The notes: generated by a model from the letters alone, not told the origin. A stretch of DNA of 64,000 nucleotides from Dehalococcoidia bacterium (GCA_022827095.1 JAJDTP010000019.1:1-64000), one strand, 5' to 3'; counted from the first letter of the stretch, positions 46,750 to 55,520 are shown. A program made the numbers and translations.

Positions 46750-46873
46750 GGCGAACTCCTACGCCGTTTCAGGTTATCAGCGCGACGGTATAAGGGCAAA
46801 TGTTGAGGCGTCAGGCGCGTGGGCGGCGCCAGACCCGTCCCAACAATCGTCAAAATCGCGCCACGGGCGGCCA

Positions 46874-47617
46874 TTACATGAACAGCCCGCCGTTCACCTC
46901 CAGTTCCGCGCCGGTCACGTAGTCGCCCTCGGGAGAGCAGAGGAATACGACCATCTGGGCGACCTCCTCGGCCTTGCCGAAGCGGCGCAGCGGGATCTGG
47001 CTGAGCAGGCGGTCCTGGATGTTTTCGGGTATGGAGGAGACCATCTCGGTCTCGATGAAACCGGGCGCCACCGCGTTAACGGTGATGCCCTTGCTGGCCA
47101 GTTCCTTGGCCAGGGTCTTGGTCATGGCGGCGACGCCGGCCTTGGAGGCGGCGTAGTTGGCCTGGCCGAAGTTGCCGATCTGGCCGATGACCGAGGTGAT
47201 GTTCACCACGCGGCCGTAGTTCTGCTCCACCATCTGGTCGATGCAGACCTTGGTGCAGTTGAAGACCCCGTCCAGGTTGATGGCCAGCACCTTGCGCCAG
47301 GTGGAATGGTCCATATTGACGAAGGTCTTGTCGGAGGTCACGCCGGCGTTGTTGACCAGGATGTCGATGTGTCCGAACTCCCTGAGGACGGAGTGGGCCA
47401 TGGCGTAGGTATCGGGGAAGTCGCCGACGTCGGCGCGGGCCAGCATCCCCTTTCGTCCCAGCGCCTGGATCTCCTCGACGACGGCGGCCGCGGCCGCCTC
47501 GTTGGAGACATAGTTGATGGCAACGTCGGCGCCTTCTTCCGCCAGGGCCAGGGCGATGGCGCGGCCAATCCCGCGGGAGGCGCCGGTGACGAGGGCGGTC
47601 CGTCCTTCCAGTTTCAT
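46874..47617 (-). CDS. phaB: Acetoacetyl-CoA/3-oxoacyl-ACP reductase (PhaB/FabG family)
   Basis: This 247-residue short-chain dehydrogenase has the cofactor motif TGASRGIG (11-18), NNAG (89-92), and the catalytic S142, Y155 and K159 (NITSVIGQIGNFGQANYAASKAG). It reduces 3-oxoacyl thioesters with NAD(P)H. PhaB and FabG are hard to tell apart by sequence. I favour PhaB because it is the last gene of a PHA synthase cluster and shares the FGQANYAASKAG, NLDGVFN and NYGRVVNITSV patterns of known PhaB. AGGAGG lies six bases before the ATG. Confidence 0.88.
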   Translation of the reverse strand: MKLEGRTALVTGASRGIGRAIALALAEEGADVAINYVSNEAAAAAVVEEIQALGRKGMLARADVGDFPDTYAMAHSVLREFGHIDILVNNAGVTSDKTFVNMDHSTWRKVLAINLDGVFNCTKVCIDQMVEQNYGRVVNITSVIGQIGNFGQANYAASKAGVAAMTKTLAKELASKGITVNAVAPGFIETEMVSSIPENIQDRLLSQIPLRRFGKAEEVAQMVVFLCSPEGDYVTGAELEVNGGLFM

Positions 47618-47664
47618 GTGTGCCTCCTGTTGATGCGGTCGGGTGTCACGGCGGAGAATTTGGG

Positions 47665-48393
47665 TCAGGCCTGTTCTCCTTCGCCGTCGGTCGCGGGAGT
47701 TGCGGCTGCCCGGGCGGAGCGGGAACGGGACGATTGGGGACGGCGGGACGCGCTCAGTTCGCTGCGGAGCTTGCGGATCTCATCCTCCAGGTCGTCCAGC
47801 TTCTCCTCCATTCCGATGATCCGGGCAAACATCCGGTCCATCTGGCTGCGCGAGGGCAGGTTGTAAGTCCGCAGCATGGCGTTGATCTGCGGATTGGATT
47901 GCTTGGCAATGCGCTCTTGCCAGGCCAGACCCTGCTCCATGTATTGGCCGAGCATCTTGGAGAATTCTTCCGAACTCATGGTTTCGGAGAAGGTGGCGGC
48001 CATGGACTCCAGATAGCGGGACCACTGGCGCTGGGCTTCTTCCATGGACGGCGGCCGGGTTTCATCGGATTGGCTGTTCATCCATTGCGACTGCCAGGTC
48101 TCGAACATCCGCTGCCACATCTGCATGAAGTCGGCCGGGTTGAAAGGCGCCCCGAAAGGGTTGGCGCCCGGTGCGCCTGCGCCCGTCGGGAACCCCAATG
48201 GAAAGGCTCCAAAGGGGAACTGGCCGAAGGGAAATTGACCGAAGGGCATCGCGCCCGGGTTGGGGGGAGTGAACCCGCCGAAACCGGAGGCGGCCTGTGA
48301 CCAGGCTTCGGTGGATTTGCGGATCATGTCCTGCCACGCTTCAAAGAAGGCGCTGGCGCTGTTTTCGGTGGTGCCATTGTCGGCGGTGGTCAT
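47665..48393 (-). CDS. phaE: PHA synthase subunit PhaE (class III)
   Basis: PhaE partners PhaC in class III polyhydroxyalkanoate synthase. The 242-residue protein opens with an amphipathic FFEAWQDMIRKSTEAW segment. A PFG/QF-rich stretch (about residues 50-70) follows, then FMQMWQRMFETWQSQW and the conserved RSQMDRMFARIIGMEEKLDDLEDEIRKLRSEL, a C-terminal coiled coil as found in PhaE. The end is Ser/Arg-rich. It lies 45 bases downstream of phaC. The PFGQFPFG repeat is unusual and may vary in length between strains. Confidence 0.86.
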   Translation of the reverse strand: MTTADNGTTENSASAFFEAWQDMIRKSTEAWSQAASGFGGFTPPNPGAMPFGQFPFGQFPFGAFPLGFPTGAGAPGANPFGAPFNPADFMQMWQRMFETWQSQWMNSQSDETRPPSMEEAQRQWSRYLESMAATFSETMSSEEFSKMLGQYMEQGLAWQERIAKQSNPQINAMLRTYNLPSRSQMDRMFARIIGMEEKLDDLEDEIRKLRSELSASRRPQSSRSRSARAAATPATDGEGEQA

Positions 48394-48438
48394 CAGTGGG
48401 CGCTCCCGGGGTGATGTCTACTGGATGGTTTGGCGAAT

Positions 48439-49515
48439 TCAGTTGGACCGGGCCGAAACCCACTCGTCGATCTTGGGCCACAGGGTCTGGTGGGCCTGCC
48501 GGCCGGAGAACACGGAGATGTGTCCGCCGGGGAGTTCCACGAACTCCTTGTCCTCGCTGGACACCACGTCCATCAGGCTGCTCGCGGCCGGCGCCGGAAC
48601 GATATAGTCCTGGCTGGCGGCCGCCACCAGCAGGGGCTGGCGGATATGGGAAAGGTTGACGGTCCGGCCGTTGATGAGGAACTCGCCCCGGACCATCTCG
48701 TTCTTGCCGTACAGGTTCTTCGATAGCTGACGGAAGAAGCGGCCGGGCATGGCAACAAAATCGTTGGCCCAACGGCTCATGGCCTTGTAGCTCTCGATGT
48801 AGCCGGGACGGGTCGCGTTGGACCACAGGCCGGCCATGGCCTGGGCCTCCAGCGTGGGCCGCAGCATCTTGAACCCGGTGTTCATCAGGACGGACGGCAG
48901 GCTGCCGTAGTGCTCGACGATCAGGTCGGCGGGGAAGTAGCGCTCGTCCAGCCAGGTGCGGAACATGCCGCCCTGCTCGAAGTCGATGGGCGCCACCACG
49001 GATACGAAGTTGCGCACCGGACCGTCCGGATGCAGGGCCAGGTAGGCGGCGCTCAGAGTGCCGCCCAGGCAGATGCCGTTCAGCGTGATCTCGGTCGCGC
49101 CGGAGGCTTCCAGCGCGCGTTCGATGGCGCGGGGGATGATCTTGTAGACGCCCTCCTCGAAGCCCAGTTCCCGGTCCTCTTCGCCGACCACGCCCCAGTC
49201 CAGCAGGAACACGTCGTGTCCGTGGTTGACCAGGTACTCGATCATGCTGTTGCCGGGGAGCAGGTCCAGGACGTAGGTCCTGCTGATGCCCAGCCAGGGC
49301 ACGATCAGGTAGGGCACGCCCAAGGTCTCCCGTTCCTGAGAGCCGTAGCGGAGCAGCCGGGTGTTGCCACGCTTCCAGATGACCTCGTAAGGGGTAACCT
49401 CGGCGGGCGGGTCGGCCGGGTTGACGACAAAGGCGTCAAACATGGCCTGGAAGCGCTGCATCTGCAACTGCGCTTCCTGCTGAAATTGGGAGGCGTATTC
49501 GGTCGAGTTGACCAC
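48439..49515 (-). CDS. phaC: Class III polyhydroxyalkanoate synthase PhaC
   Basis: PhaC polymerises hydroxyacyl-CoA into carbon-storage granules. The 358-residue length is that of class III enzymes. The lipase-like box GICLGG carries the catalytic C149; D303 (SQDYIVP) and H332 (GGHISVFSG) complete the triad at nearly the same positions as in Allochromatium PhaC. PWLGISRTYVLDL and DVFLLDWGV near residues 73-108 are conserved. It starts from a GTG with AGGAGA eight bases upstream. phaE follows directly, so the active enzyme is probably a PhaC-PhaE complex. Confidence 0.95.
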   Translation of the reverse strand: MVNSTEYASQFQQEAQLQMQRFQAMFDAFVVNPADPPAEVTPYEVIWKRGNTRLLRYGSQERETLGVPYLIVPWLGISRTYVLDLLPGNSMIEYLVNHGHDVFLLDWGVVGEEDRELGFEEGVYKIIPRAIERALEASGATEITLNGICLGGTLSAAYLALHPDGPVRNFVSVVAPIDFEQGGMFRTWLDERYFPADLIVEHYGSLPSVLMNTGFKMLRPTLEAQAMAGLWSNATRPGYIESYKAMSRWANDFVAMPGRFFRQLSKNLYGKNEMVRGEFLINGRTVNLSHIRQPLLVAAASQDYIVPAPAASSLMDVVSSEDKEFVELPGGHISVFSGRQAHQTLWPKIDEWVSARSN

Positions 49516-49553
49516 GAGCGTGTCTCCTGTCGGTTGCCGCTGAAGGACTGCGA

Positions 49554-50057
49554 TTAGAAAGGAGCGGTGGGAGTCGCGCCCCGGCCGACGGCGAAGGACC
49601 AGTCCATGAAGGCCCGGCCGCAGTCCATGGCGCTCTCGACCATATCCTGGCCGGCGGACGCGAGGTCGGTGTTGACTTTCAGCATGGTGGCGGTCAGTTC
49701 GGCGCGGCGCCTTTCGACACCCTGGGCGTATTCGGCGCAGGTCCGGAAGTACTCCTGGTCACCGGCGACGATCCCGTCGATCATCTCCCTGGTTTCCGCG
49801 TTGACGCCAGCGTTGGGGGCGGCGACGAAAGCCTTGGTGAGTTCCGTCATTTTCTCGCTGCGGTCCCGTGCGCGGCCGATGGATTCTTCCCAGATCTTGC
49901 CGGCGGCGGTCTGTTCGGCCTGGACGGCCTCAGTCATGACCTTGGCGGTCGAAGCGGATTGTTCCCAACCCATTCGTGTGGCGGCAAAGCCCTGGGACAC
50001 CATCTGGTTGTAGGCCTTGACCATCTCTTGCGCGCATTCGGTTACGGTGGCTGACAC
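49554..50057 (-). CDS. Phasin-like granule-associated protein
   Basis: The GTG at 50057, eight bases after AGGAGG, gives 167 residues; the ATG-led longer frame is less likely because the ribosome-binding site falls inside it. The sequence is almost entirely helical and amphipathic (AQEMVKAYNQMVSQGF, KVMTEAVQAEQTAAGKIWEESI, EYAQGVERRRAELTATMLKVNTDLASAGQDM), with no membrane segment. These are properties of phasins that coat PHA granules. The assignment rests on this and on its place directly before phaC, not on a clear family motif. Confidence 0.7.
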   Translation of the reverse strand: MSATVTECAQEMVKAYNQMVSQGFAATRMGWEQSASTAKVMTEAVQAEQTAAGKIWEESIGRARDRSEKMTELTKAFVAAPNAGVNAETREMIDGIVAGDQEYFRTCAEYAQGVERRRAELTATMLKVNTDLASAGQDMVESAMDCGRAFMDWSFAVGRGATPTAPF

Positions 50058-50121
50058 GTTGTGATCCTCCTGAAGGTTCTGGCCCATAGGGTAGGGCCGA
50101 TTGATTGCGGATTGGTTTCGG

Positions 50122-50538
50122 TCAGGTTACGTTGTCGTTGAATTCAGGTTCGGTTGGCGCGTCGGATCCGGTGGCGGGCGGCGCCATTCCGAATGCCTGG
50201 GCGTACAGGTCGAAGAAACCGGAGATCATGCGCTGGTAGCCGGACACCACTTCAGACCAGCCCAGCAGCATCTGCTCGCCGGCCTCGGTGATGCTGTACA
50301 CGCGCTTGGCCGGGCCGCTGCCGTCGGTCTGCCACTCTGAGGTGACGTGTCCTTCCTTTTCCAGGCGGCGCAGTTCACGGTAGAGCGTAGGGTGGTCGAC
50401 CTCGGCGAAGCCCATGCTGTTGAGCTGCTGCATGATGAGGTAGCCGTGCAGGCTCCATTGCTTGAGCACCAGCAAAACCCACGGGGTGAGGAAGTTCTTG
50501 GGCAGCTTGCGGCTGCCGAGAGGATCGGGGATTACCAT
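50122..50538 (-). CDS. PadR-family regulator, PhaQ-like
   Basis: The ATG at 50538 gives 138 residues: a winged-helix domain with LTPWVLLVLKQWSLHGYLIMQQL, PTLYRELRRLEKEGHVTSEW and KRVYSITEAGEQML, then a C-terminal helix (GYQRMISGFFDLYAQAFG). This is the PadR fold. The opening (DPLGSRKLPKNFLTPWVLL) and the PHA context match PhaQ, the poly-beta-hydroxybutyrate-responsive repressor known from Bacillus. It is probably autoregulated and controls the genes downstream. A PadR-type palindrome overlaps its start. Confidence 0.85.
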   Translation of the reverse strand: MVIPDPLGSRKLPKNFLTPWVLLVLKQWSLHGYLIMQQLNSMGFAEVDHPTLYRELRRLEKEGHVTSEWQTDGSGPAKRVYSITEAGEQMLLGWSEVVSGYQRMISGFFDLYAQAFGMAPPATGSDAPTEPEFNDNVT

Positions 50539-50540
50539 AT

Positions 50541-50557
50541 ATGTACATTTTACACAT
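50541..50557 (-). promoter_or_regulatory. Candidate operator for the PadR/PhaQ-like regulator
   Basis: ATGT-N9-ACAT, containing the perfect palindrome ATGTACAT, lies three bases upstream of the regulator's start codon. PadR operators typically read ATGT-N8-ACAT. Binding here would block the gene's own expression. Confidence 0.5.
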
Positions 50558-50612
50558 AAAGACGGATAGAGCAAGCCCAATCGCCGCTTACGCGTGCCCG
50601 GTTTCGTAAATC

Positions 50613-50722
50613 GTCAGAAGCAGGATTTTCAAGATTCAGGGATGATCAGGATTGGAGCCGTTCTGTAATGGAGAGCTTCCGATCCTGTTGAATCATGAAA
50701 TCCCGTAAATCCTGCTTCTGAC
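50613..50722. repeat. Dispersed inverted-repeat element, family A copy 4
   Basis: The arms GTCAGAAGCAGGATTT and AAATCCTGCTTCTGAC bound 110 bp between the PadR-like gene and the TRAP lipoprotein. The interior resembles copy 2 (ATCAGGATTGG...TGATGGAG and variant here). Confidence 0.88.
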
Positions 50723-50740
50723 GTTGCGTCGCCGGTTGGA

Positions 50741-52411
50741 CTATCTAGCCCGCGGCCCCTTGGTTATCGGCACGTGCTCGATGGAGCCGTCGGGCGCGAT
50801 CATCAATCCAGTGTACGGTGCGGATTTCTCGTTGTAGATGTCGACGGCGTCTGCGCCGCTGCCAGGATATCCCAGCCGGCGCAGCCACCCGGGGAGGACA
50901 TGCTCCGTCAGCACCACCGTCTGGATATGCTCCTGTGTTTCGGCGGAGAACGGGGCAGCCTCCAGACCCAGGTCCTCGGCGGCTTCCAGGGCGATGAAGT
51001 TCTGGAAGGGGGCCAGGCGCAAGGCTTCCAGCTCGGCTTTAGCCCCTTCCTCGATGATGATCTGCTGCAGGTCGGCCGGGATGCCGTCCCATACGTCCTT
51101 GTTGATCACGTTGTTGGTGTAGCCGAAGCCGATCACTGGTCCCGCGATGTGGTCGGCGACCTCGTGCAGGCTTCCGGTTACGCCCAACAACAGGGTGGTC
51201 ACCGCCGCGTCCACGGTGCCGATCTGCAGGGCGGTGTACAGTTCGCCGATGCTGAGTTCCACGGGCTCGCCGCCCATGCCGCGGATGAAGTCGGACATGG
51301 ACGCCGAGTGGGTGCGGATCTGTTGTCCTTCGAAATCGCCAATCGAGCGCATGGGCTCGTTGCTGAAGAACCACTGGTCGGAACCGGCGAACCAGTTGCG
51401 GTTGAGCACGGGGCTGCCGCCGGTGATGTCCAGCAGCATCCGGTCGATGTCGGGGGCCATGTCCGCCAGCGCAGAGTAGGAAGTTTCCCAATCGTTGGCC
51501 GTGCCCCACAGGGACTGCACCTCAAGGGATGGATGGGCTCCGGCCACGTAGCCGGTGAAGATGTTGACCATGTCCAGCGAACCGTCGGCCACCTGGCTGA
51601 GGGTGTCGGGCCCGGCGAGCCCCAGTTCGACGAAGGACGTCACTGACAGATCAACCTGGCCGTTGGTGCGCTCCCAGAGGTTGGGAGCCCAGTAGGTACG
51701 GATCAGCACACACGTGGGCAGGTTGCGGTCGATGCACACGTGCTGGATCTCGATGGTCTCTCCCGAGGACGTCAGCTCGGTGGGATCGGTCAAATTGGCC
51801 TTGTCAATCAGATCGCGGTAGTAGTCGCTGTTGTAGATGAACAGGTGGCCGGGGATGCCGGCCGGCTCGAACCCCAGCACGGCGGCCGCTGAGGCTTGCC
51901 GGTAGATGGCTTCGGGCACGCCGAACATGAGGCTCCGGTGGGGCGGTGGGCCGAGCAACTGGGTGGCATCGCCCACGTAGATAGCGCCCGGCCCGTGGGC
52001 GTGCTCCGCGGCGTAGGCCCGCAGCTCGGAGCTCACCACGGACTGGGGAGTTGAAGTTGGTGTCGGCGCCGGTGGCTGGGTAGGGGCAGGTTCCGTGGGA
52101 ACGATGGTCGGAACGGCCGTAGCGGCGGGTTCAGCGGGAGAGGCTGTGGGTTCCGCCGGGGCGGTGGTCGGAGGCGTTGCCTCGGGGGTCGGTTCGGGTC
52201 GAGGAGCGGCAGCCGTTGGAGCAGTCGCGGTGGGCGCCGTTTGCGCTGGCGAAGCCGTGGTTGCCTGGGGAGCCGCGGGCGCCGTCGCCTCGGCGCGGGG
52301 CTCAACGTTTGGTCCGGTGCTGGGTTCGTCCTGGCCGCACGCTATCGATGCGAGAACCGTTGCGATTGCCAACGCCGCCGCGACCAAAATCACCATGCGC
52401 CTCTGCCTCAT
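50741..52411 (-). CDS. TRAP-type (DctP-like) substrate-binding lipoprotein with long linker
   Basis: The ATG at 52411 (AGGAGA upstream) gives 556 residues. A lipoprotein signal ends in the lipobox ASIAC (C25). A linker of Pro, Thr and Ala follows (residues about 30-123), then a DctP-family domain. It has IRTYWAPNLWERTNGQ, DTLSQVADGSLDMVNIFTGYVAG, RSIGDFEGQQIRTHSASMSDFIRGMGGEPVELSIGELYTALQIGTVDAAV and NKDVWDGIPADLQQIIIEEG, clear TRAP hallmarks. The partner DctQ/DctM membrane proteins are absent nearby. The long linker suggests display away from the membrane. The substrate is unknown. Confidence 0.9.
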   Translation of the reverse strand: MRQRRMVILVAAALAIATVLASIACGQDEPSTGPNVEPRAEATAPAAPQATTASPAQTAPTATAPTAAAPRPEPTPEATPPTTAPAEPTASPAEPAATAVPTIVPTEPAPTQPPAPTPTSTPQSVVSSELRAYAAEHAHGPGAIYVGDATQLLGPPPHRSLMFGVPEAIYRQASAAAVLGFEPAGIPGHLFIYNSDYYRDLIDKANLTDPTELTSSGETIEIQHVCIDRNLPTCVLIRTYWAPNLWERTNGQVDLSVTSFVELGLAGPDTLSQVADGSLDMVNIFTGYVAGAHPSLEVQSLWGTANDWETSYSALADMAPDIDRMLLDITGGSPVLNRNWFAGSDQWFFSNEPMRSIGDFEGQQIRTHSASMSDFIRGMGGEPVELSIGELYTALQIGTVDAAVTTLLLGVTGSLHEVADHIAGPVIGFGYTNNVINKDVWDGIPADLQQIIIEEGAKAELEALRLAPFQNFIALEAAEDLGLEAAPFSAETQEHIQTVVLTEHVLPGWLRRLGYPGSGADAVDIYNEKSAPYTGLMIAPDGSIEHVPITKGPRAR

Positions 52412-52572
52412 CACCGCTCTCCTCTGTACCGTGCTTTCGTTTCCCAAGTCCCCGAATAAATGGCACGGTGTTTCAGTGTACGACGATTCATCGGTTTTGG
52501 TTGCAGCATGGGGTTCCGAATTCCGGCTGCCGGAGTGGCTGACGCATCGCAACTGTTCAAAATATAGAAGGT

Positions 52573-52682
52573 TGTCATTGCGAGGCGCTTGCGCCGTGGC
52601 AATCTCGATGCTGTAGCAGCAACGTCTGCCCCGAAGGACACCCTTGCGCCAACGGGATTGCCGCGCTGCGCTCGCAATGACA
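52573..52682. repeat. Dispersed inverted element of the TGTCATTGCGAG family
   Basis: TGTCATTGCGAGGCGC on the left and GCGCTCGCAATGACA on the right bound about 110 bp. It sits in the 363-base gap between the TRAP lipoprotein and tRNA-Ser. The rest of that gap (52412-52572) shows nothing I can name except the tRNA promoter at its end. Confidence 0.82.
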
Positions 52683-52724
52683 CTTCCCCCGCAACTCTGA
52701 ACAGTTACGATCCATCACCGAAGT

Positions 52725-52753
52725 TTGTAACGCGCTTCACAATGGGCTATAAT
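52725..52753 (+). promoter_or_regulatory. Sigma-70-type promoter of tRNA-Ser
   Basis: TTGTAA (52725-52730) and a perfect TATAAT (52748-52753) are 17 bases apart. The -10 lies 21 bases before the mature tRNA 5' end. miaB could be read from the same promoter. Confidence 0.78.
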
Positions 52754-52774
52754 GAACGACACCCAGAAGGGCAG

Positions 52775-52866
52775 GGAGGGATCGCATAGTGGTCTAGTGC
52801 GGGCGCCTGCTAAGCGCTTATCCTGGGAAACTGGGATCGTGGGTTCGAATCCCACTCCCTCCGCCA
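52775..52866 (+). tRNA. tRNA-Ser(GCT)
   Basis: This 92-base type II tRNA has the acceptor GGAGGGA pairing with TCCCTCC, discriminator G and an encoded CCA. The anticodon loop CTGCTAA gives anticodon GCT (52809-52811), reading AGC/AGU. The long variable arm TCCTGGGAAACTGGGA forms its own stem, as required for serine tRNAs. The T-arm is GTGGGTTCGAATCCCAC. Confidence 0.97.
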
Positions 52867-52909
52867 TCTCCATCCCGGACGCCCCCCTTCTACTCGGAAA
52901 CAAACTCTA

Positions 52910-54199
52910 ATGCAGACCTACCACATCTGGACCATAGGCTGCCAGATGAACACCGCCGACTCCGAACGCTTGGGGTCGGCGTTGGAGCAATTGGGCCTTA
53001 CGGCCGTGCCCCGCCCCGCCGATGCGGACGTGGTGGTGCTCAACTCGTGCGTGGTCCGCCAATCCGCCGAGGACAAGGTCACCGGCACCCTGAACCTGAC
53101 CCAACCCCTGCGCAAGAAGCGACCCGACGCGGTGCTGGCATTGACCGGCTGCATGGTCGGCCCTCGCACTGAAGAGCTGCAGAAGCGGTTCCCCCACGTT
53201 GACCTGTTCCTGCGGCCCCAGGAGTTCGAGCCTCTGCTGGAGGTAGTGGGCGAGCGTCTGGGCCTGGACTGGGAGGGTTGCGTCGGCGCCCTGGCGCCCC
53301 AGCGACCCGACGTGGCAACCTACGTGCCCATCATCCACGGCTGCGACCTGATGTGCACCTTCTGCATCATCCCCTACCGGCGCGGCCGGCAGGTCAGCCG
53401 GTCGGTGGACGACGTGGCCCACGAGGTTGAACTGCTGGCCACCCGCGGGGTCCGCGAGGTCACCGTGCTGGGGCAGACCGTTGACGCCTATGGTCACGAA
53501 GGCGACGACCTGGCCGACCTGTTCGCCAGGCTGAACGACATCGACGGGCTGGATCGCATCCGGTTCCTGACATCCCATCCTTCCTATATGAGCAGCCGCA
53601 TCATCAAGTCTGTGGCGGACCTGCCCAAGGTGTGCGAGCACATCAACCTACCCGTGCAGGCGGGGGACGACGACGTGCTTCGGCGGATGCGCCGGCCCTA
53701 CACCACCGCAGAGTACCGGGACATCATCAGCGAGATCCGCGACACCATCCCCGACGTCACCATCAGCACCGACATCATCGTCGGCTTCCCCGGCGAAACC
53801 GAGCAGCAGTACGAGAACACGCTGCAACTGGTTGACGACCTGCGATTCGACAAGGTCCACGGTGCGGCTTACTCGACGCGGCCCGGCACCATCGCCGCGC
53901 GCACCATGGACGACGACGTGCCGCAGGAGGAAAAGCAGCGCCGGCTGAAGGGTCTCGAAACGCTGCAGGAGGGCATCCTCACCGACATCAACTCCGCGTA
54001 CCTGCACGACACGGTCCAGGTGCTTGCCGAGAACCGCAAACGGGGCAGTTGGACCGGCCGGACGCGAGGCAACAAGCTCGTTTACTTCGATCTCCCCGAA
54101 ACCGCCGATTGCGTCGCCGGGCCGGACCTGACCGGTCAGTTGGTAGACGTTCGGATCACACGCACCGGGCCATGGTCTTTGGCCGGCGTGACGGCGTAG
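52910..54199 (+). CDS. miaB: tRNA (N6-isopentenyladenosine(37)-C2)-methylthiotransferase MiaB
   Basis: MiaB adds a methylthio group to i6A37 in tRNAs that read UNN codons. The 429-residue radical-SAM enzyme has three N-terminal cluster cysteines (C11, C47, C81), the radical-SAM triad CDLMCTFC (C145, C149, C152), and a C-terminal TRAM domain (VLAENRKRGSWTGRTRGNKLVYFD). GQTVDAYG and CEHINLPVQAGDDDVLRRMRRPYT are typical of MiaB rather than RimO. It follows tRNA-Ser by 43 bases. Confidence 0.95.
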   Translation: MQTYHIWTIGCQMNTADSERLGSALEQLGLTAVPRPADADVVVLNSCVVRQSAEDKVTGTLNLTQPLRKKRPDAVLALTGCMVGPRTEELQKRFPHVDLFLRPQEFEPLLEVVGERLGLDWEGCVGALAPQRPDVATYVPIIHGCDLMCTFCIIPYRRGRQVSRSVDDVAHEVELLATRGVREVTVLGQTVDAYGHEGDDLADLFARLNDIDGLDRIRFLTSHPSYMSSRIIKSVADLPKVCEHINLPVQAGDDDVLRRMRRPYTTAEYRDIISEIRDTIPDVTISTDIIVGFPGETEQQYENTLQLVDDLRFDKVHGAAYSTRPGTIAARTMDDDVPQEEKQRRLKGLETLQEGILTDINSAYLHDTVQVLAENRKRGSWTGRTRGNKLVYFDLPETADCVAGPDLTGQLVDVRITRTGPWSLAGVTA

Positions 54200-54231
54200 T
54201 ACCGCTTTTTTAGTTTAAGGAGGCGGCTGAT

Positions 54232-55440
54232 ATGGTTACGCAAACCAGGCAACCAACAATTCCCCTCACCGAGATAGAACACGCCGCCTTCTGCAAACCG
54301 GAAGACGAACTCCCCGCCAAGTCACTGGCGGAGGAGTTGGCGATCAACGTCCGCTGGCAGAAGATTCCCGGTGAGTACTTGGCCTGCTCGCCCGCCGAGC
54401 TGGACGAACGCATCGGGGTTGCCCGCCGCGCCCTGGGCGACCGCGTGACCATCCTGGGCCACCACTACCAGCGCGAGGAGATCATCAAGTACGCCGACTT
54501 CCAGGGCGACTCCTTCCTGCTCAGCCAGGAAGCCGCCTCTCGTCCGGAGGCCGACTACATCGTGTTTTGCGGCGTGCACTTCATGGCGGAGACGGCCTGC
54601 ATCCTTGCCGGGAACCACCAGCAGGTGATCCTGCCCAACATCACGGCCGGCTGTTCCATGGCCGACATGGCGCCCATCCAGGACGTTGAGGACGGCTGGG
54701 AGGACCTGCAGGACGTGCTCGGCGACCACGGCGGCATCTTGCCCGTCACCTACATGAACTCCGTGGCCGCCATCAAGGCCCTGTGCGGGCGGAACGGCGG
54801 CGCGGTGTGCACCTCCTCCAACGCGACGGCCGTGCTGGAGTGGGCCTTCGGGGAGGCCGACCGGGTCCTGTTCCTGCCGGACCAGCACCTGGGGCGCAAC
54901 ACCGCCCTGAAGCTGGGCATCCCCCTGGACGAGATGGTGGTCTGGAACCCCTTCAAGGCCATGGGCGGCAACACGCCGGAGCAGTTGCGCAAGGCCAAGA
55001 TGGTGCTGTGGCAGGGACACTGCTCGGTGCACACCCGCTTCACCACCAAGCAGATCGATTCCGCCCGCCAACGCTATCCCGACGTGACGGTGCTGGTGCA
55101 TCCGGAGTGTCCCATGGAGACTGTGGAGGCTGCCGACTTGAACGGTTCGACGGAATTCATCCGCAAGACCATCAACGAGGCTCCCGCCGGTTCGGCCTGG
55201 GCGGTGGGCACCGAGATCAGCCTGGTGAACCGCCTGGCGATGCATAATCCCGACAAGACGGTCTTCTGCCTGGATCCGGTCAGCTGCCCCTGCTCCACCA
55301 TGTATCGCATCCACCCGGCCTACCTGCTGTGGACGCTGGAGAGCCTGGTGGCCGGCGAGGTGGTCAACCGCATCACTGTGCCCGACCAGATGCAGCAGGA
55401 GTCGGTCGTAGCGCTGGAACGGATGCTGGCGCTGCGGTAA
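54232..55440 (+). CDS. nadA: Quinolinate synthase NadA
   Basis: NadA condenses iminoaspartate with dihydroxyacetone phosphate to quinolinate for NAD synthesis and carries an oxygen-sensitive [4Fe-4S] cluster. The 402-residue protein has ILGHHYQREEIIKYADFQGDSFLLSQEAA, VFCGVHFMAETA, LPNITAGCSMADM, TYMNSVAAIKALCGRNGGAVCTSSNA, FLPDQHLGRN, VLVHPECPMETVEAAD and a final DPVSCPCSTMYRI. The conserved cluster cysteines lie in these motifs. nadB and nadC are not in the window. AAGGAGG precedes the ATG. Confidence 0.96.
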   Translation: MVTQTRQPTIPLTEIEHAAFCKPEDELPAKSLAEELAINVRWQKIPGEYLACSPAELDERIGVARRALGDRVTILGHHYQREEIIKYADFQGDSFLLSQEAASRPEADYIVFCGVHFMAETACILAGNHQQVILPNITAGCSMADMAPIQDVEDGWEDLQDVLGDHGGILPVTYMNSVAAIKALCGRNGGAVCTSSNATAVLEWAFGEADRVLFLPDQHLGRNTALKLGIPLDEMVVWNPFKAMGGNTPEQLRKAKMVLWQGHCSVHTRFTTKQIDSARQRYPDVTVLVHPECPMETVEAADLNGSTEFIRKTINEAPAGSAWAVGTEISLVNRLAMHNPDKTVFCLDPVSCPCSTMYRIHPAYLLWTLESLVAGEVVNRITVPDQMQQESVVALERMLALR

Positions 55441-55465
55441 TAGCAACGCATACTGACGCAAAAGA

Positions 55466-55500
55466 GAGCGCCCCGTCGAACCACGGGGCGCTCGAAGTTT
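55466..55500. terminator. Bidirectional intrinsic terminator
   Basis: A perfect 11-bp stem GAGCGCCCCGT/ACGGGGCGCTC with a six-base loop lies between convergent nadA and the Uma2 gene, with AAAGA before and GAAGTTTAAT after. Confidence 0.8.
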
Positions 55501-55520
55501 AATCTTGCCCACCACGGAGA

